A stretch of DNA of 7,484 nucleotides, taken from NCBI GenBank assembly GCA_030833825.1, contig JAURGL010000082.1:1-7484 (forward strand). Reading direction: 5' to 3'. This DNA is from Vulcanococcus sp. SFB_649D_100_25 (lineage in GTDB: Bacteria > Cyanobacteriota > Cyanobacteriia > PCC-6307 > Cyanobiaceae). A program made the translations under genes and the position numbers. The stretch's first letter is position 1, and every line of letters starts with the position of its first letter. This document shows positions 1-6,948 of the stretch, in pieces. The notes under the pieces are model-generated. The model did no database searches and was not told the origin of the DNA. It saw only the letters and a program-made list of their open reading frames with translations.

Positions 1-1233
1 CCGCAGGATCTGCAGCCCGAACGCCTGGTCCTCACCGCCCCGATCGACAGCTACCGGAACTACCGCCAATGGCTCCTCGATGCCCTCTCAGAGCTCCCGG
101 TGCCAGAGGTGGCCCTGGTTGATGAGCCCACCGCCGCCGCCATCGGCGCCGGGCTCCCGGCCGGGAGCCGCGTCCTGGTGGTGGACATCGGGGGCGGAAC
201 GACCGATCTCTGCCTGGTGGCCCTGCAGGGAGGGGAAGGCAAAGCCGCCCCGATCGCTCAGTTGCTGCGCTTTGCCGGACGGGACCTCAGCAGCAGCCAA
301 CAGGCCCTGCGCACCGCTGAGGTCCTGGGGAAAGCCGGCTGTGCCATCGGAGGCCGGGATCTCGATGGCTGGATCGCTGATGAGCTGGCCCCACCCGAGA
401 GGAGCTGGCCGGATGGGCCGCCCGCCAGCCTCCTCAGTGCCTGCGAACGGCTGAAGTGCCAGCTGAGCAGCAGCAGCGAGGCCCTTTGCCTCTGGAGTGC
501 CGATCCACAGCAACCGGCCCTGGAGCTACGGCTACGACGCCAGGAGCTGGAGGCCCTGGTGGAGCGCAGGGGCCTGCTGACGCTTCTGGATGAACTGCTG
601 GAATCCGTGCTGGCCTCGGCCCGTGGCGCCGGCATCAGCCCCGACCAGATCGATGCGGTGCTGCCGGTGGGGGGGAGCAGCCAGATGCCCCTGATCCGAG
701 CCTGGCTGGCGCGGACCTTGCCTGGAGTGCCCGTCCGCGGGGACCGCCCGGTGGAAGCGGTCGCCCTGGGGGCCCTCAGCCTGACCCCAGGGGTCACGGT
801 GAAGGATGTCCTGCACCAGGGAGTCTCCCTGCGCTGCTGGGACCAACGCAGCGGGGAGCACCGCTGGCACCCCCTGTTCATCCCTGGACAGAGTTGGCCG
901 GTGGAGCAGCCCCTGCGCCTGCGCCTGGCCTGCAGCGAGCCGCAACAGACCACCCTTGAGCTGGTGTTGGGGGAGCCGGAACTCGAACAGCGCAGCGAAG
1001 TGATCTATGTGGATGGCCTGCCGGTCCTGCGCCGCCGGGCGGCGGGCCGAGCCCGCGTCAAACCCTGGAACCAGGCTGCATTCGAGCTGCAGCTCGATCC
1101 CCCTGGCGACCCTGGGGACGACCGGGTGGAACTGCGGTTCTGGATCAATGCGGAGGGTCAGCTGATGGTCGAAAGCACCGATCTGCTGACCGAAAGCACG
1201 CAAGCCGCGGTGCGTTTGGGCCCCGTGCGCTAG
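1..1233 (+). CDS. Hsp70/DnaK-family protein, 3' part (5' end outside window)
   Basis: This is the C-terminal 410 residues of an Hsp70-family ATPase. The reading frame is open from base 1, so the true start and the N-terminal phosphate-1 loop lie upstream. Seen in sequence (window residues): the DEPTAAA motif at 41-47, the phosphate-2 motif DIGGGTTDL at about 62-70, GGRDLD at 117-122 (GG-x-D-hD region), and the adenosine motif VGGSSQMP at about 223-230. These mark a nucleotide-binding domain likely to bind ATP. After about residue 265 only some 140 residues remain. They look like a weak beta substrate-binding domain, with no recognisable alpha-helical lid and no acidic EEVD-like or disordered tail, so this is not canonical DnaK. 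Inferred role: a cytosolic specialised chaperone or Hsp70-like regulator, client unknown. The next gene on the same strand starts 82 bp downstream. The family assignment is firm; the function is not. Confidence 0.88.
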   Translation, partial: PQDLQPERLVLTAPIDSYRNYRQWLLDALSELPVPEVALVDEPTAAAIGAGLPAGSRVLVVDIGGGTTDLCLVALQGGEGKAAPIAQLLRFAGRDLSSSQQALRTAEVLGKAGCAIGGRDLDGWIADELAPPERSWPDGPPASLLSACERLKCQLSSSSEALCLWSADPQQPALELRLRRQELEALVERRGLLTLLDELLESVLASARGAGISPDQIDAVLPVGGSSQMPLIRAWLARTLPGVPVRGDRPVEAVALGALSLTPGVTVKDVLHQGVSLRCWDQRSGEHRWHPLFIPGQSWPVEQPLRLRLACSEPQQTTLELVLGEPELEQRSEVIYVDGLPVLRRRAAGRARVKPWNQAAFELQLDPPGDPGDDRVELRFWINAEGQLMVESTDLLTESTQAAVRLGPVR

Positions 1234-1253
1234 GGGCCGGCTGCCGTGCTGCC

Positions 1254-1273
1254 CCCGCCGTGGTGATGGCGGG
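1254..1273 (+). other. short GC-rich inverted repeat after the Hsp70-like gene
   Basis: CCCGCC (1254-1259) pairs with GGCGGG (1268-1273) around an 8-base spacer, 20 bases after the Hsp70-like stop codon. No T-run follows on either strand, so it does not meet the usual pattern of an intrinsic terminator. It could be a weak attenuating or mRNA-stabilising hairpin, or chance in GC-rich DNA. Confidence 0.2.
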
Positions 1274-1315
1274 AAGATGCCTACATAAAACAGGCGTGAT
1301 CACAGCGCGCACAGC

Positions 1316-2146
1316 TTGGCCATCCGGCGCCACCGGCTTCCACGTTTCTGGCTGGTGCTCACCCTGGGCCTGGTCGGTGCTGCTGTGGGCGCGGCCTATT
1401 GGTGGGAAAAGCAACTGCCCCAGCGCCTTGGGGACGCTGCTGCCGAAGGACGCCTGGACGCCTGCCTGAGCTACGGCGAACAGCTTTCAGCCCTGCGCTG
1501 GCTCGGGGGCCAGGCACCCCAGGAGCAGAGCCGCTGCCGCCGGCTCAAGGCTGAGCAGCTCTGGACCAGTGACCAACGGGGCGAAGCGCTGCGCCTGCAA
1601 CGCCTGCTGGTGAACTCCGGGGCCAGCAGCACGGCTGATCAACAACGCCTCCTGGCCTGGCAACGCCAGCTGGAGCAGGAAGCCCTTGGGCTCTATCGCG
1701 CGGGCAAGCTCCAGCAGGCACTGGCGGTGCTGGAGAACCTGAACGCAGCCCACAACCCCCAGGGAACCGCCTTGGGCGACCAGCTGCGGGAGGACTGGAA
1801 CCGCAACCGCTTCCAAAAGGAACGGGCCAGCCAGCTGATCCCTCAGGCCCGTTGGTGGGAAGCCCTCGATGCCCTGAACCGCATCGACCACCCGTGGTGG
1901 AAAGCCCACACCACAGCCCTCAGGAAGCAGGTGGAGCGCGGGATTGAAGGGCTCCGCAAGGAGCACGAGGCCGAACACGACTCGCACGGATCCCTGGAAT
2001 CGAATATCCCCGCAGCTCAGTTGAGCCAACGGGTGAACGCCAAGCTCTCCCAGGGGAAAGACGACTGGGAGGCCTTCAGCGAGGCCTGCCGGGAGCTGGG
2101 GGGCCGGGTTGTGGAGGCCGGCCCGGAGACCGCCTGCCGGCGCTAG
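1316..2146 (+). CDS. conserved hypothetical membrane-anchored helical-repeat protein
   Basis: I do not recognise a named family. The 276-residue product has a basic N-terminus (RRHRLPR at about 4-10) and one hydrophobic segment at about 11-30, giving a single membrane anchor. A long soluble, mainly helical region rich in Leu, Ala, Gln and Arg follows. Segments at about 78-98, 108-142 and 168-190 (for example ALGLYRAGKLQQALAVLENL) resemble TPR-type helix pairs. Cysteines are at 50, 74, 258 and 274, with the last two near the C-terminus. The start is TTG at 1316. An in-frame TAA at 1286-1288 limits upstream starts, and a later start at GTG 1355 would cut into the membrane segment. No clear ribosome binding site is visible. 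It lies 82 bp after the Hsp70-like gene and 40 bp before ftrV on the same strand, so co-transcription is plausible. A role as a scaffold or chaperone partner is only inference. Confidence 0.7.
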   Translation: MAIRRHRLPRFWLVLTLGLVGAAVGAAYWWEKQLPQRLGDAAAEGRLDACLSYGEQLSALRWLGGQAPQEQSRCRRLKAEQLWTSDQRGEALRLQRLLVNSGASSTADQQRLLAWQRQLEQEALGLYRAGKLQQALAVLENLNAAHNPQGTALGDQLREDWNRNRFQKERASQLIPQARWWEALDALNRIDHPWWKAHTTALRKQVERGIEGLRKEHEAEHDSHGSLESNIPAAQLSQRVNAKLSQGKDDWEAFSEACRELGGRVVEAGPETACRR

Positions 2147-2186
2147 GAGCCCATGACAGGATGGGCCGCACCGCGCGTCCCCCTTC

Positions 2187-2408
2187 ATGCAGGTTGGAGA
2201 TCAGGTCAAGGTCAGCCAGAGCGTTGTGGTGTTCCACCACCCTGAGCACCGCGGCCAGGCCTTTGATCTCAAGGGCCAGCAAGGGGAGGTCTTTCAGGTG
2301 CTGAACGACTACAAGGGCCGCACCATCAGCCCGACCATGCCGGTGATCGTGGCCTTCGGACGCTTCCGCGCCCACTTCCGCGCCGACGAACTGGAAGCCG
2401 TCAGCTGA
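2187..2408 (+). CDS. ftrV: ferredoxin:thioredoxin reductase, variable (alpha) subunit
   Basis: The 73-residue protein matches the cyanobacterial FTR variable chain in length and sequence. It opens MQVGDQVKVSQSVVVFHHPE, has GQQGEV in the middle, and ends in the family-typical FRAHFRADELE. FtrV is a small SH3-like barrel that forms a flat heterodimer with the catalytic subunit FtrC, which holds the 4Fe-4S cluster and the redox-active disulfide. The complex passes electrons from photoreduced ferredoxin to thioredoxins, so Calvin-cycle and other enzymes respond to light. FtrV itself carries no catalytic cysteines, and none are present here. The start is ATG 2187, and the first residues fit the family. 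FtrC is not in the window. The 3' end overlaps the convergent pyrR by 8 bp. Confidence 0.93.
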   Translation: MQVGDQVKVSQSVVVFHHPEHRGQAFDLKGQQGEVFQVLNDYKGRTISPTMPVIVAFGRFRAHFRADELEAVS

Positions 2409-2955
2409 GGGCAGCCCCCTCTTCTTTGACCAGAAACACGCCCTCCTCTCCATCAATGCCGTTGAGGCAGAGGGCGATCAATTCCTGCCGATTGGTGGGC
2501 ACCACCCGGCCGCAGAAGTCCGGCTGAATCGGCAGCTCACGGTGGCCGCGGTCCACCATCGCCAAGAGGGCGACCCGACAGGGCCGTCCCCAGGCCTGAA
2601 GCGCCTCGAGAGCCGCCCTCACCGTGCGGCCGGTGAAGATCACATCGTCCACGAGGACAACGGTCTTTCCATCGAGGCTGGAGGGCAGCTGGGTCGGGGC
2701 CACCAGACGGGTGCCGACCCGATCCAGGTCATCCCGGTGAAAGGTGGGGTCAAGGCTCCCGCAATCGACGGGATGCCCGCATAACTGCTCGAGGCGCTGG
2801 GCGAGCACTTCCGCCAGGGCCGCCCCTCGGGTTGGGATCCCTAACAAAACAAGATCGTGGCTGTCATCAACGCTTTCGAGCACCTGAGAGGCCAGGCGAT
2901 TGAGGGTCCTCCCCAACTCCACTGCTGACAGGATTTCAACGCGGTCTGCAGCCAT
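2401..2955 (-). CDS. pyrR: PyrR: uracil phosphoribosyltransferase / pyrimidine regulatory protein
   Basis: The 184-residue product is a type I phosphoribosyltransferase of the PyrR family, usual length about 180. The PRPP-binding motif VVLVDDVIFTGRT is at residues 99-111, with the acidic pair D103-D104 and the TGRT loop. The GIPTRGAALAE segment at about 39-49 and the VDRGHRELPI segment at 134-142 are PyrR hallmarks. The family converts uracil and PRPP to UMP, and in Firmicutes it also binds pyr mRNA to control attenuation. No pyr biosynthesis gene or attenuator is visible here, so a salvage role is the safer reading. ATG 2955 is chosen because it begins MAADRVEILS, which aligns with family N-termini. 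The frame stays open to a TTG at 3036, but those 27 extra residues are Pro/Gly-rich and unlike the family. It is divergent from gpmI and tail-to-tail with ftrV. Confidence 0.92.
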   Translation of the reverse strand: MAADRVEILSAVELGRTLNRLASQVLESVDDSHDLVLLGIPTRGAALAEVLAQRLEQLCGHPVDCGSLDPTFHRDDLDRVGTRLVAPTQLPSSLDGKTVVLVDDVIFTGRTVRAALEALQAWGRPCRVALLAMVDRGHRELPIQPDFCGRVVPTNRQELIALCLNGIDGEEGVFLVKEEGAALS

Positions 2956-3097
2956 GACGGGGTTGATGGGGTGCAAGGGAACGCCTGGTCCTGGTGTAGC
3001 CAAAAGCTGACGCAAGCCGCCTGGCGATTGGTTCAACCCAAGGCACGCGGTAGGTTGGACTCAGCACACGTTGCAGGACGGGGCGGGGTTTTCCAGG
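2956..3097. promoter_or_regulatory. divergent intergenic region between pyrR and gpmI
   Basis: About 142 bases separate the chosen starts of the two divergent genes, so promoters for both should lie here. I could not identify convincing -10/-35 pairs on either strand. A short palindrome, GGTT-C-AACC, sits at 3030-3038 inside the looser repeat TTGG-N6-CCAA (3028-3041). It could be an operator, but nothing else supports that. If gpmI starts at GTG 3197 instead, the region extends to about 240 bases. Confidence 0.3.
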
Positions 3098-4780
3098 GTG
3101 ACAGTCATACCTTCGACTGAATCAGACGCCAGCCCGGCCCCCAATCGCCGCAGCAGCTCCGCTGAAGGTTCACCGCGGAGCGAGTCCCAGGGCTCTGTGG
3201 CACCTGTGGTCCTTTGCATCCTTGATGGCTGGGGCTATCGCCACGACGATGCCCACAACGCCATCCGATCGGCCGAGACCCCGGTGATGGATGCCCTGTG
3301 GCATGCCTATCCCCACACCTTGATCGAAGCCAGCGGAGCCGATGTTGGTCTCCCCGATGATCAGATGGGGAACTCCGAGGTGGGGCATCTCACGATCGGA
3401 GCGGGGCGGATCATCCGTCAGGAACTGGTGCGCATCTCGCAGGCCGTCCGCGACGGAAGTCTCGCCGAAAATTCAGAACTCAATGCCCTGGCCGATGGGC
3501 TGCTCAGCTCCGGCAAAACCCTTCATCTGATCGGGCTCTGCTCCGACGGCGGCGTCCATAGCCACATCGACCACCTGGGCGGCCTGCTGCGCTGGGCCAA
3601 GGCACGCGGCCTGGGGCGGGTGTGCATCCACGTCATCACCGATGGACGGGACACACCACCCCAGAGCGCGACCCCGTTCATCCGGACGGTGCAGTCCCAG
3701 ATCGAGAGCACCGGCATCGGGGAGATCAGCACCCTCTGCGGCCGTTACTGGGCCATGGACCGCGACAACCGCTGGGAGCGGACGGAACGGGCCTTCCGCC
3801 TGCTGACCGAACAGGGGGACCTCACCACCCTCAGCCCCGAGGAGGTGCTGGCCGCCTCCTACAAGAACGAGGTGTTCGATGAGTTCCTCGAGCCCACCCG
3901 ACTCACCGATGGGGTGATTGCCCCCGGCGATGGAGTGGTGTTCTTCAACTTCCGTCCCGACCGGGTACGGCAGCTGGTGAAAGCCCTCGTGCTGGACTCC
4001 TTCGAGAACTTCGATCGCAACCAGGTGAAGGACCTCAAGGTGGTCACCTTCACCCAATACGAAGCCGGACTGCCGGTGTCCGTGGCGTTCCCTCCGGAAT
4101 CCCTCGATGGCCTGCTGGGCCAAGTGGTCTCGGAGTCGGGGCTGCGCCAGTTCCGGACCGCCGAAACCGAGAAATATCCCCACGTCACCTATTTCATGAA
4201 CGGTGGCATCGAGCAGCCCTACCCCGGCGAGGACCGCCATCTGGTCCCCTCCCCCCGGGTGGCCACCTACGACCAGGCTCCGGCGATGTCTGCGGAGCAG
4301 CTCACTGACAACTGCATCTCGGCCATCAACAAAGGCATCTACTCCCTGGTCGTGATCAACTACGCCAACCCCGACATGGTGGGGCACACCGGCGAGATGG
4401 CGGCCACCGTGGAGGCGATCGGTGCGGTTGATCGCAGTGTGGGGCGCCTCCTGGAGGCCACAAATCGGATGGGCGGCACCCTGCTGGTGACCGCAGACCA
4501 CGGCAATGCGGAACTGATGGAGGGTCCAGACGGCCTGCCCTGGACAGCCCACACCACCAATCCGGTCCCCGTGATCCTGGTGGAGGGTGAGAAACGCAAG
4601 CTCCCCGGCCACGGCAATGCGGTCGAGTTGCGGAGCGGTGGCGGCCTGGCGGATGTGGCCCCGACCCTGCTTGAAATCCTGGGCTTGCCGCAACCCGCCC
4701 GCATGACCGGAGAATCCCTGATCGTTCCGGTCGGCAGCACGGCGGTTCCTAGCCGGATTCCCCAGACCCTGGGCGTGTGA
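3098..4780 (+). CDS. gpmI: 2,3-bisphosphoglycerate-independent phosphoglycerate mutase
   Basis: This is the cofactor-independent, Mn-dependent mutase of the alkaline phosphatase superfamily. It interconverts 3- and 2-phosphoglycerate and so controls carbon leaving the Calvin cycle towards pyruvate. Every catalytic residue known from the Bacillus enzyme can be placed (560-residue numbering): D43 in LDGWG, nucleophile S93 in MGNSEVGH, H154, R184/D185 in DGRDTP, R216, R222, R286/R289 in FRPDR, K359, D426 and H430 in NPDMVGH, D467/H468 in TADHGN, and H485. The enzyme should be active. The C-terminus runs about 25 residues past the Bacillus-type end. The start is uncertain: GTG 3098 follows a G-rich stretch and adds about 33 Ser/Pro/Arg-rich residues before VAPVVLCILDGWG. 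GTG 3197, at the family core, would give 527 residues, and TTG 3071 would give 569. secG follows after 19 bp. Confidence 0.95.
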   Translation: MTVIPSTESDASPAPNRRSSSAEGSPRSESQGSVAPVVLCILDGWGYRHDDAHNAIRSAETPVMDALWHAYPHTLIEASGADVGLPDDQMGNSEVGHLTIGAGRIIRQELVRISQAVRDGSLAENSELNALADGLLSSGKTLHLIGLCSDGGVHSHIDHLGGLLRWAKARGLGRVCIHVITDGRDTPPQSATPFIRTVQSQIESTGIGEISTLCGRYWAMDRDNRWERTERAFRLLTEQGDLTTLSPEEVLAASYKNEVFDEFLEPTRLTDGVIAPGDGVVFFNFRPDRVRQLVKALVLDSFENFDRNQVKDLKVVTFTQYEAGLPVSVAFPPESLDGLLGQVVSESGLRQFRTAETEKYPHVTYFMNGGIEQPYPGEDRHLVPSPRVATYDQAPAMSAEQLTDNCISAINKGIYSLVVINYANPDMVGHTGEMAATVEAIGAVDRSVGRLLEATNRMGGTLLVTADHGNAELMEGPDGLPWTAHTTNPVPVILVEGEKRKLPGHGNAVELRSGGGLADVAPTLLEILGLPQPARMTGESLIVPVGSTAVPSRIPQTLGV

Positions 4781-4799
4781 CTGGCCCTAGGCTCTTGCG

Positions 4800-5036
4800 A
4801 TGATTCAATCCGTTCTGACCTGGGTCTGGCTGAGCAGCGGCGTCCTACTGGTGATCACGGTTCTGCTGCACAGCCCGAAGGGCGATGGCATGGGCGGCCT
4901 GGCCTCCAGTGGCAGCTCGATGTTCAGCAGCGCCCGCAGCGCTGAGGCCACCCTCAACCGCATCACCTGGACGCTGCTGGCCCTGTTTTTGGGCCTGGCG
5001 ACGGCCCTGAGTGCAGGCTGGCTGAAGGGCATCTGA
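4800..5036 (+). CDS. secG: preprotein translocase subunit SecG
   Basis: SecG is the small third subunit of the SecYEG protein-conducting channel in the plasma or thylakoid membrane. It is not essential for transport but aids SecA-driven translocation. The 78-residue product has the family layout: a first membrane segment at about 5-23, the conserved cytosolic loop with HSPKGDGMGGL at about 24-34, a Ser/Gly-rich stretch with SSMFSSARSAEATLNR, and a second membrane segment at about 55-74. The start is ATG 4800, 19 bp after the gpmI stop, so co-transcription with gpmI is likely. The TGA stop shares its A with the ATG of the next gene (TGATG), suggesting translational coupling to msrB. Confidence 0.93.
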   Translation: MIQSVLTWVWLSSGVLLVITVLLHSPKGDGMGGLASSGSSMFSSARSAEATLNRITWTLLALFLGLATALSAGWLKGI

Positions 5037-5507
5037 TGACACGACGAGGCTTGCTCGCGTCCCTCGCTGCGCTGGTGGGAGCTCGCCCGGCGGAAGCGGC
5101 GTCAGCGGCAGCAGATCCCAAGTGGCAGCTCTCCGATGCCGAATGGAAACAGCGGCTGAGCCCTGCTGCCTACGACGTCCTGCGCAAGGAGGGCACCGAG
5201 CGTCCCTTCAGCAGCCCGTTGAACAACGAAAAGCGTGCGGGCACCTTCCACTGCGCCGGCTGTGACCTACCCCTGTTCAGCTCAAAAGACCAAGTACGAC
5301 AGCGGCACCGGCTGGCCCAGCTTCTGGCAACCCTTGTCGAATGCAGTCGTCACGAAGGTGGATTTCAAGCTGATCGTGCCGCGCACCGAGTACCACTGCC
5401 GGCGCTGCGGCGGCCATCAGGGGCATGTGTTCGGCGACGGCCCCAAACCCACCGGCAAGCGCTACTGCAACAACGGGGTTGCCCTCACCTTTAAGGCCAG
5501 CACGTAG
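5036..5507 (+). pseudogene. msrB: peptide-methionine (R)-S-oxide reductase MsrB, frameshifted
   Basis: MsrB reduces methionine-R-sulfoxide in oxidised proteins. The gene is split over two frames. Frame one from ATG 5036 gives 84 matching residues up to CDLPLFSSK. One base later, the next frame continues as TKYDSGTGWPSFWQPL and runs to TAG 5507. Removing one A from the A4 run at 5284-5287 restores a 156-residue MsrB with both zinc pairs (C73/C76 and C121/C124), the GGHQGHVF motif and catalytic C144 in RYCNNGVAL. As written, the first frame runs on to 5494 with unrelated sequence and lacks C121, C124 and C144, so the product should be inactive. The N-terminus (TRRGLLASLAAL, then AEA|A near 19-22) looks like a Tat signal peptide, implying a periplasmic or lumenal enzyme. 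Both halves are well conserved, so a sequencing indel or very recent mutation is likelier than an old pseudogene. It overlaps secG by one base. Confidence 0.88.
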
Positions 5508-5531
5508 CGGACGACCTTTCGCCTACGCATC

Positions 5532-5562
5532 AAAAAGCCCGGGATGGAATCCATCCCGGGCT
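5532..5562 (-). terminator. intrinsic terminator of the amt gene
   Basis: A perfect 12-bp GC-rich stem (5536-5547 paired with 5551-5562) encloses a 3-base loop. On the minus strand it is followed by a run of five T (5536-5532). It begins 18 bases after the amt stop. This is a textbook Rho-independent terminator for the minus strand. On the plus strand the hairpin lies 28 bases after the msrB stop but has no T-run behind it, so termination from that side would be weaker. Confidence 0.88.
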
Positions 5563-5580
5563 GAAGCACTGCGGTTGTGA

Positions 5581-6936
5581 TCAGAACCGCTGTGGAGAGC
5601 CGACGCGCTCGGCGTAGGCCTCCTCGCCGTGCTCGGCCACATCCACCCCGAGGTTCTCGGCATTTTCGCTGACCCGGAAGCGGACGCCCATGCCCCGCAG
5701 AACAGCTGCGATCAGCAGGGTGCCCAAAGCCGCAAGGCCATAGGCCACCAGGACCGCCTGCAGCTGACCCAGCACCAGGGCGCCCCGGCCCTGCTCCGCG
5801 AGCACCTTGCCGGCCGGGTGGGCAGCAATCAGCCCGGCGTTCGCAAAGACGCCGGTGAGCAGGGCACCGGCGGTCCCACCGACGCCATGGACGGCATAGG
5901 TGTCGAGGGAATCGTCAAAGCGAAGCTTCACCTTGAGCTGGACCGAGACGTAGCAGAGCAAAGCGGTGATCGCCCCGATCGCCATCCCCGAGCCGATGGT
6001 CACAAAACCGGCGGCGGGGGTGATCCCCACCAGACCGGCCACTGCACCGGTGGCCATGCCCACGGCTGTGGGCTTGCCATCGCGCCAGGTTTCCAGCAAC
6101 GACCAGGACACCAGACCCGCCGCCGCTGCCACATGGGTGGTGGTGAAGGGCAACTCGGCCCCTCCGACCGCCAATTGACTGCCCCCGTTGAAGCCAAACC
6201 AACCGAACCAGAGCAGACCGGCACCCAACAGGATGAAGGGCACGTTGTGGGGAGGGCGCACCGACTGGGGCCACTGTTTGCGGGCACCGATCAGAGCAGC
6301 CAGCACCAGAGCGGACACGCCCGAACTGATGTGAACCACCGTGCCACCGGCGAAATCAAGGTCTTTGCCGAGCAGTCCGCCCCCCCAGACCATGTGGGCC
6401 AGGGGTGCGTAGACCAGCAGGAGCCAGATCGGGGTGAACAAACACCAGAACCGGAAACTGATCCGCTCCACCAGGGCCCCGGAGATCAGGGCCGGCGTGA
6501 TGATCGCGAACATGCCCTGGAACAGGGCAAAGCTGAGGCCGGGGATCGCCAGAGGCTCCCAGCTGGCCGGGAGGTTCTCCAGCAGGGCATAGCGGAGGGG
6601 ATTACCCAGGACGCTCTGCAGCGCCCCCCCATCGGCAAAGGCGAGGCTGAAGCCAAAGCTGGACCAGACCAGCGTGGCGATGCCCATCATCACGAAGCTC
6701 ATCGCCATCGTGTTGAGGACATTGCGGCCCTGAACAAAGCCTCCATAGAAGAAGGCCAAACCCGGCGTCATCAACAGCACCAGGGCTGACGACATCAGCA
6801 CCAGGGTGTTATCCGCTGGATTCAGGGCTGAAGCGTCAGCCGCATGGGCAGGCAGAAAACTGCCGATCGCCAGCTGCAGGGCAGGGACGGTGAGGGCGGC
6901 GATCAGCAGCCGCTGCTGCCGCGATCGAAACAACAC
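5581..6936 (-). CDS. amt: ammonium transporter (Amt/Mep/Rh family)
   Basis: This 451-residue inner-membrane channel for ammonium uptake is expected to be trimeric. Residues 1-32 look like a signal peptide ending in AHA|AD, as in E. coli AmtB. About eleven hydrophobic segments follow from residue 43. The signature DFAGGTVVHISSG begins at D194. By comparison with AmtB, W184, D194 and the pore twin histidines H202 and H350 are all present, with F143 and the WFGWFGFN segment (243-250) probably forming the gate. It should be functional. The cytosolic tail carries AEHGEEAY (434-441), the conserved element contacted by PII/GlnK proteins. The start is GTG 6936; an in-frame TGA about 30 bases upstream leaves little choice. 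It lies 96 bp downstream of a second, diverged amt gene in the same direction, and a strong terminator follows its stop. In cyanobacteria such genes are usually under NtcA control. Confidence 0.95.
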   Translation of the reverse strand: MLFRSRQQRLLIAALTVPALQLAIGSFLPAHAADASALNPADNTLVLMSSALVLLMTPGLAFFYGGFVQGRNVLNTMAMSFVMMGIATLVWSSFGFSLAFADGGALQSVLGNPLRYALLENLPASWEPLAIPGLSFALFQGMFAIITPALISGALVERISFRFWCLFTPIWLLLVYAPLAHMVWGGGLLGKDLDFAGGTVVHISSGVSALVLAALIGARKQWPQSVRPPHNVPFILLGAGLLWFGWFGFNGGSQLAVGGAELPFTTTHVAAAAGLVSWSLLETWRDGKPTAVGMATGAVAGLVGITPAAGFVTIGSGMAIGAITALLCYVSVQLKVKLRFDDSLDTYAVHGVGGTAGALLTGVFANAGLIAAHPAGKVLAEQGRGALVLGQLQAVLVAYGLAALGTLLIAAVLRGMGVRFRVSENAENLGVDVAEHGEEAYAERVGSPQRF

Positions 6937-6948
6937 GGGAGAGATTCC

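Noticed and set aside
1487..2188. Minus-strand open frame opposite the helical-repeat gene
   Set aside because: It is Pro/Gly/Leu-rich with no family resemblance. The plus-strand frame has a coherent membrane anchor and amphipathic helices and abuts ftrV in the same direction.
2956..3036. PyrR N-terminal extension from TTG 3036
   Set aside because: The 27 extra residues are Pro/Gly-rich and unlike the family, while ATG 2955 gives the usual length and N-terminus.
3026..3046. GGTTCAACCC resembles a tRNA T-arm
   Set aside because: The flanking five bases on each side do not pair, and no acceptor, D or anticodon arm can be drawn around it.
3473..4693. Long open frame on the minus strand opposite gpmI (about 406 codons)
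   Set aside because: It lies wholly within gpmI, which has every catalytic residue. The antisense product is His/Gly/Val-rich with no recognisable domain, as expected for a GC-rich shadow frame.
5284..5288. Programmed frameshifting in msrB at AAAAG
   Set aside because: A +1 shift is needed, the A4 run is too short for transcriptional slippage, no stop codon or stimulatory structure is evident at the site, and MsrB is not known to use recoding.
5629..6789. Long plus-strand open frame opposite amt (about 386 codons)
   Set aside because: The product is a Gln/Gly/His/Asp-rich string with no fold or membrane segments, and the opposite strand encodes an intact Amt.
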